Source: Burkholderiales bacterium
GTDB lineage: Bacteria; Pseudomonadota; Gammaproteobacteria; Burkholderiales; SG8-39
Length of the DNA stretch: 11,104 nucleotides
Direction: 5' to 3'
Assembly (NCBI GenBank): GCA_020846575.1
Contig: JADLDQ010000084.1
Coordinates: 1 to 11,104 of the forward strand
Every line of letters starts with the position of its first letter. Position 1 is the first letter of the stretch. Both the position numbers and the translations under genes were made by a program. The notes below the pieces were generated by a model. The model had not been told where the DNA came from, ran no database searches, and was given only the letters and a program-made list of their open reading frames with translations. Positions 1 through 6,547 of the stretch are shown here, piece after piece.

Positions 1-754
1 CGAGGCGCTCGCGCCGCGCGTGCACCAGGTAGCCGAGCGCGAGTAAGGCGAGCACCGCGGAGACGAGGATGCCGTTACGCGCGCCGGCGAGATAGTGAAC
101 CAGGCAGGCGAGAACCAGGATCGCCCCGACCGCCCAGGCCGGCATCGCCAGCAGCCGCCCGCGGCCAGTGGCGCGGCCGGCGAGATCGGCGAGCACGAAA
201 GCGAAGAGCAAGTTGAGCAGGAAGCTCATCTCCAGGCGCCCGCCGGTGAAGGGAACGTCGTCGCGCAGCAGCTCGCCCCGCGACAATCCGTGCGCGAGCG
301 ACTGGCCGGCGGCGATCAACGCGAGCGCCGCCAGCGCCAGCGCGATCCCGGTGGCGAGGCGCGAGGCGCCGCCGGGCGCCGCAGCGCTGCGCCATCCGAG
401 CGCGAGTCCCAGGGCGAGCGCGATGAGTGCGTTCAGCCACTGGCCGCGCAGCTCCGAGAGCGCCCAGGCGGATTCCGGCGAGATCGCCAGCGCCTGGAAC
501 ACGAGCCAGGCGCTGAGCAGCGCGAGCCACAGCAGCGGGCCCTTTGCTCCCGCCCCTATGCCGCGCCAATCGGCGCGGCCGAGACTCGGGAGCACGAGCG
601 CGAGCGCCGCGAGCAGCAGCAGCATGCGCAGCGCGATCGTGCCCGGCAACGACCAGATGAACACGAGCGCGAGTGCGAGGACGACCGCGGCCTTGTCGCG
701 CACCGGGAGCGCCGCACCCGGCGCATCGGGCCGGGGGGCCTGGGAGGAAGCCAT
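1..754 (-). CDS. O-antigen ligase-like polytopic membrane protein (WaaL/Wzy_C type), C-terminus outside window
   Basis: Only the first 251 codons are present; the gene continues beyond base 1. The translation is strongly hydrophobic, with about eight putative membrane segments (roughly residues 21-38, 42-58, 72-91, 107-121, 132-150, 176-193, 203-222, 226-245) separated by short polar turns. The motif GARNGIL near residues 224-230 matches the Arg-Gly element that opens the Wzy_C/O-antigen ligase domain. Family members transfer undecaprenyl-linked glycan onto lipid A-core in the inner membrane, or polymerise such glycans. The glycosyltransferases nearby fit an LPS role. The ATG at 754 leaves a short cytoplasmic tail before the first membrane segment but has no visible Shine-Dalgarno. 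An in-frame ATG at 838 would add 28 Arg/Pro-rich residues and lies about 20 nt after a predicted transcription start. The family call is fairly sure; ligase versus polymerase cannot be decided from this half. Confidence 0.8.
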   Translation of the reverse strand, partial: MASSQAPRPDAPGAALPVRDKAAVVLALALVFIWSLPGTIALRMLLLLAALALVLPSLGRADWRGIGAGAKGPLLWLALLSAWLVFQALAISPESAWALSELRGQWLNALIALALGLALGWRSAAAPGGASRLATGIALALAALALIAAGQSLAHGLSRGELLRDDVPFTGGRLEMSFLLNLLFAFVLADLAGRATGRGRLLAMPAWAVGAILVLACLVHYLAGARNGILVSAVLALLALGYLVHARRERL

Positions 755-837
755 CGGGGCGGGCGGCTGGCTGGAAGGTCGGTGCTGCGGAGTCACTCGC
801 CGGCGGCCGAGGAGGCGGTGGCGCAGGGGCGATGGCA

Positions 838-843
838 TAGAAT
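838..843 (+). promoter_or_regulatory. Possible -10 box for the methyltransferase-like gene
   Basis: TAGAAT on the plus strand is a good -10 hexamer in the gap between two divergent genes, about 107 bases ahead of the GTG at 950. No convincing -35 lies 16-18 bases upstream, so this is a weak call. Confidence 0.25.
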
Positions 844-866
844 GCCGGGCCTTGCGGACCGCGCGG

Positions 867-875
867 ATTGTATCA
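867..875 (-). promoter_or_regulatory. Extended -10 promoter for the O-antigen ligase-like gene
   Basis: Reading the minus strand, TGATACAAT is an extended -10 element (TG, one base, then TACAAT). No good -35 is present, which is usual for extended -10 promoters. Transcription would start near 860, just before the ATG at 838 and about 105 nt before the ATG at 754. The hexamer sits in the loop of a GCGCGG/CCGCGC inverted repeat (861-881). Confidence 0.45.
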
Positions 876-949
876 CCGCGCATGGACTCGCCCGCCTCGA
901 GGCGAGTGCTGACCCGCGAGACGGCGGCGACTCGACCCGGAGAACGAAC

Positions 950-1672
950 GTGAAACTGGCCGAGACCATACTGACCGGGCTGCTGCGAACGCCGCTCCTC
1001 GGCGGCTGGTGCGAGGCGGCGCTCGCCGCGGGCCAGCGCGCGGCGGCGGGGGCGATGCGCCGCGCCCGCCGGCAGACGGTGCGCCCGCGGGAGTGGTCCA
1101 ACGCGCAGTTGCGCCGCATCGGCGCAATGTACGAGGGCGCGGTCGTCAACGTGAGCGGCTGGCGGGACGAGGACAAGCTGGGCGGTCAATACCGCGACTA
1201 CTTTCCCCGCGCCAGCCGCTACGCGGTGTCCAACTTCAGCGGCGCGCGCGGCAGCGCCGACGGCGCGAAAGGCCTGTTCATCGACCTGGAAGGCGAGATC
1301 CCGGCGGATCTGCGCGGCGCATTCCAGGTCGCCTTCAACCACACCACCCTGGAACACGTGTACGACATCCGCCGCGCCGTGGCGAACCTGTGCGCGCTCA
1401 GCAGCGACAGCGTGGTCCTGGTCACACCCTTCCTGCAGGCGGTGCACTGCGAGGAAGGCGCCTTCGGCGACTACTGGCGCCCCACGCCGCAGTGCCTGTC
1501 GCGCATGCTGGCCGACTGCGGCTTCACCACCGTCTACCAGAACTGCAACGACAACCCCTGGTACATCGTCTACCTCTTCACCGTCGCGGCGCGCGAGCCG
1601 GAGAAATACAGCGGGCGCCTCCCGCCCTGGAGCGAGCCGCGCGCGGGCGAGCGCCACTTCGGCTTTCGCTGA
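950..1672 (+). CDS. SAM-methyltransferase-like protein of a polysaccharide-cluster family
   Basis: A 240-residue protein. The GTG start is chosen because GGAG lies 7 nt upstream and the protein begins there with a plausible N-terminus; the open frame runs far upstream but looks unlike protein. The C-terminal half resembles methyltransferase-fold proteins found beside LPS and capsule genes: FNHTTLEHV (129-137) corresponds to the motif after strand 4, TPFLQAVH (159-166) follows the next strand, and DYWRPTP (174-180) is typical of the group. The expected glycine-rich SAM loop is replaced by NVSGWRDEDKLGGQY (67-81), so cofactor use is not proven. It is divergent from the O-antigen ligase-like gene and converges on the GT4 gene with a 28-base gap. 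A role in modifying a surface glycan is inferred from context only. Confidence 0.72.
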   Translation: MKLAETILTGLLRTPLLGGWCEAALAAGQRAAAGAMRRARRQTVRPREWSNAQLRRIGAMYEGAVVNVSGWRDEDKLGGQYRDYFPRASRYAVSNFSGARGSADGAKGLFIDLEGEIPADLRGAFQVAFNHTTLEHVYDIRRAVANLCALSSDSVVLVTPFLQAVHCEEGAFGDYWRPTPQCLSRMLADCGFTTVYQNCNDNPWYIVYLFTVAAREPEKYSGRLPPWSEPRAGERHFGFR

Positions 1673-1700
1673 CAGCGGCAGGCCCCGCCCCGGGCGCGCT

Positions 1701-2870
1701 TCAATGCGGGGCGGCGTTTGCCGGTCCGGGAACGCGGCTGGCGAGTTTCCGGTAGAGCGCCAGCAGCGACGAGGCCATCACGGCAAGGCCGCAGGGCAGC
1801 GCCGACTCGCGTGCCGCCGAGCGCATCGCCTGCGCGGGCGCGCTCGCCCGCGCGATACACCCGGCAAGGCGTTCGACGTCCCCGGGCTCCTCGCACAGGT
1901 ACCCGTTCCACCCCTCGCGGATCAGCTCCGCCGCGCCGCAGCGCCGCGTGGTCACCACCGGCAGCCCGCAGGCGAGTGCTTCCAGCGCCGCGTTGGGAAA
2001 GGGATCGTAATGCGTCGGCAGCACGAAGCAGTCGGCCGCGCCGTACCAGGGTTTCACGTCGGCCTGCGGGCCGGCGAAATGAATGCGCCCGCGCGCGCCG
2101 GCGGAGCGCTCCAGCGCCCGCGCGCGCCGCTCGAGGCGGCGCGCGTCGCGGTCCCGGCCGACGATAGCGAGATGGAGCGCGGGGTCGGCGAGCCGGACCC
2201 AGGCATCCAACAGCTGCGCCACCCCCTTGCGGGCGAATCCCGAGCCCACGAAAAGAGCGAGCCGCGCGCCAGCCGGGAGCCCCAGCGCTGCGCGCACCGC
2301 GTCCCGGTGCTGCTGCCGCAGCCCGGGATGGAAGGCGTCCAGGTCCACGCCGTTGTAGATCACGTGGAGCTTCTCGGGCGGCAGTCCGAAGCGGCGTGCG
2401 ATCTCGTCTCGCACCATGCGCGAATTGCAGATCACCGCGGCGAGCCGCGGGCTCGCGAACAGGCGCCGCTCCGCGGCGAGCACCGAGCGCTGATAGGGAG
2501 ACAGCCGCAGCCAGACGCCCCCGAGCGGCGCGAGCATGCGCGCGCGGTACTCGAGCCACTGCGCGTGCACGCCGTCGCCGGCGCGGTAGACGTCGCAGCA
2601 GGCGATGCGCTCGTGCGACTGCACCAGCTCGGATGCCCCGCCCGCGGCGGCGGCGCAGGCGGCGCGCGCGAAACCCCGGTCGCGCCACAGCCGACCCAGG
2701 TAGAACGGGTCGCAGCGCTCGAAGCGAGCCCCCGGCGGCGCACCGGGCCATTCGCGGGCGATGACAGTGACGCTCGCCCCCTGCTCGGTGAGCGCGGCGA
2801 GCGCGCGTTCGATGAAGCGCTCGGCGCCGCCGAAGGGGTTGTAGCGCTGGCGTATCAGCGCGAGCTTCAT
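1701..2870 (-). CDS. GT4 family glycosyltransferase, WaaG-like (LPS core)
   Basis: A 389-residue cytoplasmic GT-B enzyme expected to transfer a sugar from a nucleotide-sugar donor to the LPS core. The N-terminal acceptor domain has RQRYNPFGGAER (8-19), like the YFPFGG loop of WaaG. The C-terminal donor domain has FVGSGFARKGV (207-217), close to the WaaG segment, and DPFPNAALEALACG (289-302), the retaining-GT EX7E element with Asp289 in place of the first Glu and Glu297 as the second. Length fits the family. Its ATG overlaps the stop of the preceding BtuF-like gene as ATGA, so translation is probably coupled. It is the last gene of the minus-strand operon. The exact sugar and acceptor cannot be read; WaaG (glucosyltransferase I) is the nearest resemblance, so no symbol is assigned. 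Confidence 0.87.
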   Translation of the reverse strand: MKLALIRQRYNPFGGAERFIERALAALTEQGASVTVIAREWPGAPPGARFERCDPFYLGRLWRDRGFARAACAAAAGGASELVQSHERIACCDVYRAGDGVHAQWLEYRARMLAPLGGVWLRLSPYQRSVLAAERRLFASPRLAAVICNSRMVRDEIARRFGLPPEKLHVIYNGVDLDAFHPGLRQQHRDAVRAALGLPAGARLALFVGSGFARKGVAQLLDAWVRLADPALHLAIVGRDRDARRLERRARALERSAGARGRIHFAGPQADVKPWYGAADCFVLPTHYDPFPNAALEALACGLPVVTTRRCGAAELIREGWNGYLCEEPGDVERLAGCIARASAPAQAMRSAARESALPCGLAVMASSLLALYRKLASRVPGPANAAPH

Positions 2871-3907
2871 CGGGCGCCAGCCGGCTGCGCACGAACCGGC
2901 CGGGTTCGGGCCGGCTGATCGCGGGCGGGCTGATCGCGGACTGGTTGCTCGCGAAGTGGTTGCTCGCGGACTGACTGCTCGCGGACCTGCTGCGCGCGGG
3001 CTGCACGCGCGCGTATCGCGTCCAGCTCGGCGCACACCTGCCGCGCGACTTCCACGAATCTCGGCCCCTGCCGGTGAAACGCCTCCGGGTCGAGCGCGAC
3101 CAGGCGCCCCGCGCGCACCGCCGGCAGGGGCGCACCGGCCCATCGCGCTTCGGCTTCGTACCCGGGCAGCGCGTTGTGCACGATGACCTGCGGCGCGGCC
3201 CGGTAGAGTTGCTCCAGCGAAACAGCGAAGGAGAGCTGGGGCGCCGCCGCGAAGACATTGCGCGCCCCGCAGCGCCGCAGCGCATCCGAGAGCAGGTGCG
3301 CGCCGTTCACGGTGAGCAAAGGCTGGTGCCAGATCTCGACGAAGACCGTGAGCGCCGGCCCGCTCGCGCGGCCTGCCCCGAGCGCATCGATCTGCGCGTC
3401 GAGCGCCTGCGCGGCTGCCGCCGCGGCGGCCTGTGTACCGGCCGCCTTCCCCACCAGGCGCACCAGCCTCGGGATGTCCTCGAGCCGCCGCACTTCGGTC
3501 ACCGCCAGCGGGATACCGAGCCGCTCGAGGTGCTCGATGCCGGCCGGGGGATTGCCGCTCTGCCAGGCAAGCACCAGATCGGGCCGCGCGGCCAGCAGGC
3601 GCTCGAAATCGATCCGCCCCGGACCGGACACCACCGGCACCCGCGTTGCCGCCTGCGGGTAATCGCTCGCGCTGGAGGTTCCCACGAGGAAGGACCCCGC
3701 ACCGGCCGCGAAGGCGATTTCCGCCAGGTGCGGCGCCAGCGCGACGATGCGCCGCGCGGGCGCGGGCAGCTCGACGCTCACGCCGCGGTCGTCGCGGATC
3801 TCGACGGGCGAAGCGGCGAGCGCGACCGCCGTGATCAGCGCGGCGGGCAGCGCGACAAGCACCGCGGCTGCGACCTGCAATCCGGCCGCGAAACCGGTGC
3901 GGCTCAT
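2867..3907 (-). CDS. btuF: BtuF-like cobalamin-binding periplasmic protein with pentapeptide-repeat tail
   Basis: A 346-residue exported protein. A Sec signal peptide (hydrophobic 7-30, cleavage likely near ALA-A at 31) precedes a class III binding-protein fold: VELPAPARRIVALAPHLAEI opens the first lobe (45-64), RPDLVLAW (108-115) lies in the same lobe, and IWHQPLLTVNGAHLLSDALR with RCGARNVF (192-219) is the second-lobe signature of BtuF and siderophore-type ABC transporter binding proteins. BtuF delivers cobalamin from BtuB to the BtuCD permease; neither btuC nor btuD is in the window. The domain ends near residue 300 and is followed by a repetitive charged tail, unusual for the family. The ATG overlaps the waaQ stop (ATGA) and the stop overlaps the next ATG (ATGA). 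A corrinoid is the likeliest ligand, given btuB nearby; an Fe-siderophore is the alternative. Confidence 0.85.
   Translation of the reverse strand: MSRTGFAAGLQVAAAVLVALPAALITAVALAASPVEIRDDRGVSVELPAPARRIVALAPHLAEIAFAAGAGSFLVGTSSASDYPQAATRVPVVSGPGRIDFERLLAARPDLVLAWQSGNPPAGIEHLERLGIPLAVTEVRRLEDIPRLVRLVGKAAGTQAAAAAAAQALDAQIDALGAGRASGPALTVFVEIWHQPLLTVNGAHLLSDALRRCGARNVFAAAPQLSFAVSLEQLYRAAPQVIVHNALPGYEAEARWAGAPLPAVRAGRLVALDPEAFHRQGPRFVEVARQVCAELDAIRARAARAQQVREQSVREQPLREQPVRDQPARDQPARTRPVRAQPAGAR
2870..2989 (-). repeat. 15-bp tandem repeat encoding a (V/A)R(E/D)QP pentapeptide tail
   Basis: About eight 15-base units precede the btuF stop codon. They read QVREQ, SVREQ, PLREQ, PVRDQ, PARDQ, PARTR, PVRAQ, PAGAR. 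The first five are near-identical at DNA level (core CGCGAGCA or CGCGATCA), and the units decay toward the stop. The period of 15 keeps the frame, so copy-number change would only lengthen or shorten the tail. The tail alternates Arg with Glu/Asp and carries Pro every fifth residue, so it is probably extended and disordered. Confidence 0.9.
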
Positions 3908-4995
3908 GCAGCGAGCAGCGCGTCGAGCGCCACGAGCACGCGCGCCTCGGGCAGCTGCGCCAGGCAGTCGCTTTGCTTGCCGCCGCCGCAGCCGTCGATG
4001 CCGCAGGGGCGGCAGGCGTGCGCTGTCGAAGCGACGACCCGGGCGCGCGCGCTCCAAGGGCCCCACTGCGCTTCGCCGCTCGGGCCGAACAGCGCCACCA
4101 CCGGCGTGCCCATGGCCGCGGCGATGTGCATCGGCGCCGAGTCCACGCCGATGAACAGTTTCGCCCGCGCGCTGAGCGCCGCGAGACTCTTGAGCGAGAG
4201 CCGGCCCGAGAAGTCCACCGGCCGCGCCGCGCAGCGTGCGACGATGTCCGCGGTGAACTCGCGCTCGGCGCGGTCCGGTCCCGAGGTGAGCGCTACCGGC
4301 TCGCCTCGGGCGAGAAGCGCATCCACGAGCGCCGCGTTGCGCTGCGCCGGCCAGCACTTGAACGCCCAGCGCGACGCGGGGTGTAGGTGGATGAAGCGCC
4401 CCCTGGCGAGGCCGCTCTGCGCGAGCAGACGATCGGCCTCGGCCTCGGCCGCGCCGCCCGGCGCGAGCACCGGGTTGCGGTCCTCCGGCGCCGGCTGCAC
4501 GCCGATGCGCCGCAGCGCATCGAGGTTCCATTCCACCATGTGGCGTCGGGCATTTCCTGGCTGAACGAACAGGTGCGTGAAGCTCGCGCGCCACCACGCC
4601 GAGCGCACACGCAGCGCCGGCGCGACGGCGTAGCGGCAGCCAAGCGTGCGCGCAAGCCAGGCGCCGCGCGGGCTCTCGGTGAGGTGCAGGAGAAGCTCGT
4701 GCCGGCGCGCGCGCAGCCGCCGCCAGAGCGCGATCTCGCGACCGGCGCGTGCCGGTGCCGGGAGCGCGCGCCATTCCCTGTCGATCACGAACAGGCCGGA
4801 CAGCGCCGGGTGGCCTTCGAGCATGGGCGCGGTCTCCGCGTAGACCAGCGCGTCGATCTCGACGCGAGGCGCGGCGCGCTTCAGCGCCCCCAGGACGGGA
4901 CTGGCGAGGAGCACATCGCCGTGATGGCGCAGCTTCACCACCAGCGCACGCGAGAGCGAGTTCAGGTCGATCGCGTCGGAGGGGCCTGCCGGCAT
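3904..4995 (-). CDS. waaQ: GT9 heptosyltransferase, WaaQ/RfaQ type
   Basis: A 363-residue GT-B enzyme of family 9, which transfers heptose from ADP-heptose to the inner core of LPS on the cytoplasmic face of the membrane. Signatures: VVKLRHHGDVLLASPV (19-34) at the N-terminal loop, where KLRHHGD is typical of heptosyltransferase III; HPASRWAFKCW (205-215), matching the WaaQ donor-domain segment; DFSGRLSLKSLAAL (261-274); and GVDSAPMHIAAAMGTP (283-298), which binds the nucleotide sugar. A four-cysteine cluster (C328, C331, C336, C344) sits near the C-terminus, as in many GT9 members. The ATG at 4995 lies 10 nt after the stop of a small upstream ORF and has no strong Shine-Dalgarno, so coupling to that ORF is possible. 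The stop overlaps the btuF start (ATGA). The family is certain; heptosyltransferase III is favoured over WaaC/WaaF by motif wording. Confidence 0.88.
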   Translation of the reverse strand: MPAGPSDAIDLNSLSRALVVKLRHHGDVLLASPVLGALKRAAPRVEIDALVYAETAPMLEGHPALSGLFVIDREWRALPAPARAGREIALWRRLRARRHELLLHLTESPRGAWLARTLGCRYAVAPALRVRSAWWRASFTHLFVQPGNARRHMVEWNLDALRRIGVQPAPEDRNPVLAPGGAAEAEADRLLAQSGLARGRFIHLHPASRWAFKCWPAQRNAALVDALLARGEPVALTSGPDRAEREFTADIVARCAARPVDFSGRLSLKSLAALSARAKLFIGVDSAPMHIAAAMGTPVVALFGPSGEAQWGPWSARARVVASTAHACRPCGIDGCGGGKQSDCLAQLPEARVLVALDALLAA

Positions 4996-5005
4996 GGCGC
5001 GGACA

Positions 5006-5221
5006 TTAGCAGAAACGCCGCCGCGCCACGCCCTGGACGGCCTCGACCAGGTGCGCCAGCGCATGACACGGGCCGCGCTCGATCCGCGCCGCCGCCGACG
5101 CTTCGCGCAGGATCGCCTCGGCGCCGGGGAGCGCCGCCGCGCGCGCATGCCAGCGCTCGTATTCCGACTCGACATCGGGGTCGGTGTCGTTGCACAGCAG
5201 GAGCAGTCCCGAGCCCTTCAC
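5006..5221 (-). CDS. Small hypothetical protein, possibly EthD-like / dimeric barrel fragment
   Basis: A 71-residue ORF directly ahead of waaQ, ending with TAA 10 nt before the waaQ ATG. It begins at GTG (VKGSGLLLLCNDTDPDVE...). The start LLLLCNDTDPDVESEYERWH recalls the first strand and helix of small dimeric alpha/beta barrel (EthD-like) proteins, which have a D-P..E.(E/D)F..WY pattern, but the remaining 50 residues do not follow any family I recognise and the length is below the usual 90-110. AGAGG lies only 3 nt before the GTG, an awkward Shine-Dalgarno spacing. Third positions are G/C-rich in this frame. It may be a real leader gene of the LPS operon, a truncated relic, or a chance ORF in the gap between waaQ and tctC. 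Confidence 0.4.
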   Translation of the reverse strand: MKGSGLLLLCNDTDPDVESEYERWHARAAALPGAEAILREASAAARIERGPCHALAHLVEAVQGVARRRFC

Positions 5222-5239
5222 CGGCCTCTGCCAACCTTC

Positions 5240-5268
5240 TTGTCCGCCCTGCCCCGATGCACAATAAT
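5240..5268 (+). promoter_or_regulatory. Sigma70-like promoter for the Bug/TctC gene
   Basis: TTGTCC (5240-5245) and AATAAT (5263-5268) are separated by 17 bases. Four of six and five of six positions match consensus. Transcription would start near 5275, giving a leader of about 145 nt that holds a GCCCC/GGGGC hairpin (5290-5305). Confidence 0.5.
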
Positions 5269-5419
5269 CGCGCCACGGTACACCTGCATGCCCCTCGCCG
5301 GGGGCTCGGGGGCTTCTCGCCGGCGCGGCGGTGCATCGCCTCGAAGCGCATGGTGTTGCCAGGCGGCCGGCGGTCCCGGTCCGCGCATCCATCCACATCC
5401 CCGCAGAGGAGAACGATCG

Positions 5420-6385
5420 ATGAAGACGCTCCAGCTGGCCGCCGCGCTCGCGGCGGCGCTCGCGGCGGCCTGCGCGCAGGCGCAGGCCTTCCCGGCCAAA
5501 CCGGTGCGGCTGGTGGTCTCCGGTGCGGCGGGCGGATCGCTCGACATCCCGGCGCGCGCCGTGGCGAACCATCTGCGCGAGCGGCTGCCGGTGGTGGTGG
5601 AAAACCGGCCAGCCGCAGGCGGCACCATCGCGGTGGGCGAAGTCGCCAAGGCCGCGCCCGACGGATACACGCTGGTGTTCGGCTTCAACGGTCCGCTCGC
5701 CTACGCACCATTCCTGTTCTCCAGACTGCCCTACGATCCGCAGAAAGACCTGACGCCCGTGGTCTGGATGGGCGGCCAGCCCTTCACCCTGGGCGTGCCG
5801 GCGTCGCTGGGCGTGAACAACGTCAGGGAGTTCGTGGATCTGCTGCGCAAAAACCCGGGCAAGTACAACTACAGCTCGCTCGGCAACGGCAGCGGTTCGC
5901 ACCTGACCATGGAACTGCTCAAGACCATGACCAGAACCTACCTGGTCCACATTCCCTACAACGGCTCCACGGCGGCGGCCGCAGCGGCGGCCTCCGGCGA
6001 CGTACAGGCGACGTTCCAGCCCGCGGCCGTGCTGCTGCCGCACGTGCAATCGGGCCGCCTGCGGGTGCTCGCGGTCTCCACCAAGGAGCGCTTTCCTCTC
6101 ACGCCGCAGGTGCCCGCGATCGCCGAAGCGGGCGGCGTCCTCAAGGACTTCGATTCCGATGGCTGGAACGGCATCCTCGCCCCGGCAGGCACCCCGCGCG
6201 AGATCGTGCTGCGCATCAACCGCGACATCAACGAGGCGCTCGCCGCACCCGCGGTGCGCGACCTGCTCGTCAAGGCGCAGATCCGCCCGCGCGGCGGCTC
6301 GCCCGAGGCGTTCGGCGAGCTGATTCGCAGCGAGTCGCGCAAGTGGGGGCCGGTGATCCAGTTCACCGGGGCGAAGCTCGATTAG
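5420..6385 (+). CDS. Tripartite tricarboxylate transporter-type solute-binding protein (Bug/TctC family)
   Basis: A 321-residue periplasmic binding protein. The ATG is fixed by GAGGAG 8 nt upstream and by the signal peptide that follows (hydrophobic 5-17, cleavage likely AQA-FPAKPVR at 23/24). Family hallmarks: FPAKPVRLVV (24-33), GAAGGSLDIPAR (35-46), VVVENRPAAGGTIAVGEVA (58-76), AAPDGYTL (78-85), the GNGSGSH ligand loop (155-161), VHIPYNG (176-182), GWNGILAPAGTP (248-259). The length is normal. Bug proteins bind small, usually carboxylated, organic compounds for a TctA/TctB permease or for signalling; the ligand cannot be predicted. No tctA or tctB is present, which is common because orphan Bug genes are greatly expanded in Burkholderiales. 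It is transcribed alone and converges on btuB. Confidence 0.92.
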   Translation: MKTLQLAAALAAALAAACAQAQAFPAKPVRLVVSGAAGGSLDIPARAVANHLRERLPVVVENRPAAGGTIAVGEVAKAAPDGYTLVFGFNGPLAYAPFLFSRLPYDPQKDLTPVVWMGGQPFTLGVPASLGVNNVREFVDLLRKNPGKYNYSSLGNGSGSHLTMELLKTMTRTYLVHIPYNGSTAAAAAAASGDVQATFQPAAVLLPHVQSGRLRVLAVSTKERFPLTPQVPAIAEAGGVLKDFDSDGWNGILAPAGTPREIVLRINRDINEALAAPAVRDLLVKAQIRPRGGSPEAFGELIRSESRKWGPVIQFTGAKLD

Positions 6386-6547
6386 ACCGTCGCCGATCAC
6401 CATCGCGGTTCCGCCATCGAAACGCACGCGTCCGGACCCGTCCTCGCGCCGGCAGGTGCCGATGCGCCCGAGCGCCTCGAGCACGATGCCGGGCGCCGGC
6501 CGCGGCCGGATGTTCCGCGGGGTCAGGATCGCCGAGAACCGGTTCCG
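6386..6547. other. Convergent intergenic gap with palindrome and coding-like minus strand
   Basis: This gap separates the tctC and btuB stop codons. It holds a perfect 14-bp palindrome, CCGGCCGCGGCCGG (6496-6509), but no T-run, so a Rho-independent terminator is not supported. On the minus strand the frame in phase with btuB stays open after the btuB TGA for at least 50 codons, with almost every third position G or C and a protein-like translation (for example GIVLEALGRIGTCR). I recognise no family. It could be a relic of a deleted gene. Confidence 0.4.

Noticed and set aside
95..949. Long open frame on the plus strand joined to the methyltransferase-like gene
   Set aside because: Its translation is Arg/Gln/Glu-rich and without domain character, it lies antisense to the hydrophobic O-antigen ligase-like protein, and a good ribosome binding site marks the GTG at 950.
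3908..4774. Upstream extension of the btuF frame
   Set aside because: It overlaps waaQ in another frame and has Arg/Ala-rich, low-information sequence; the signal peptide begins at 3907 with an ATGA overlap.
5222..6484. Long minus-strand open frame opposite the Bug/TctC gene
   Set aside because: It is a mirror of a clearly coding plus-strand gene in GC-rich DNA and its translation has no family features. Only the pieces at 5006-5221 and 6386-6547 outside tctC were kept for comment.
6496..6509. Rho-independent terminator at the 14-bp palindrome
   Set aside because: It has no loop-forming spacer beyond the central bases and no T-run on either strand.
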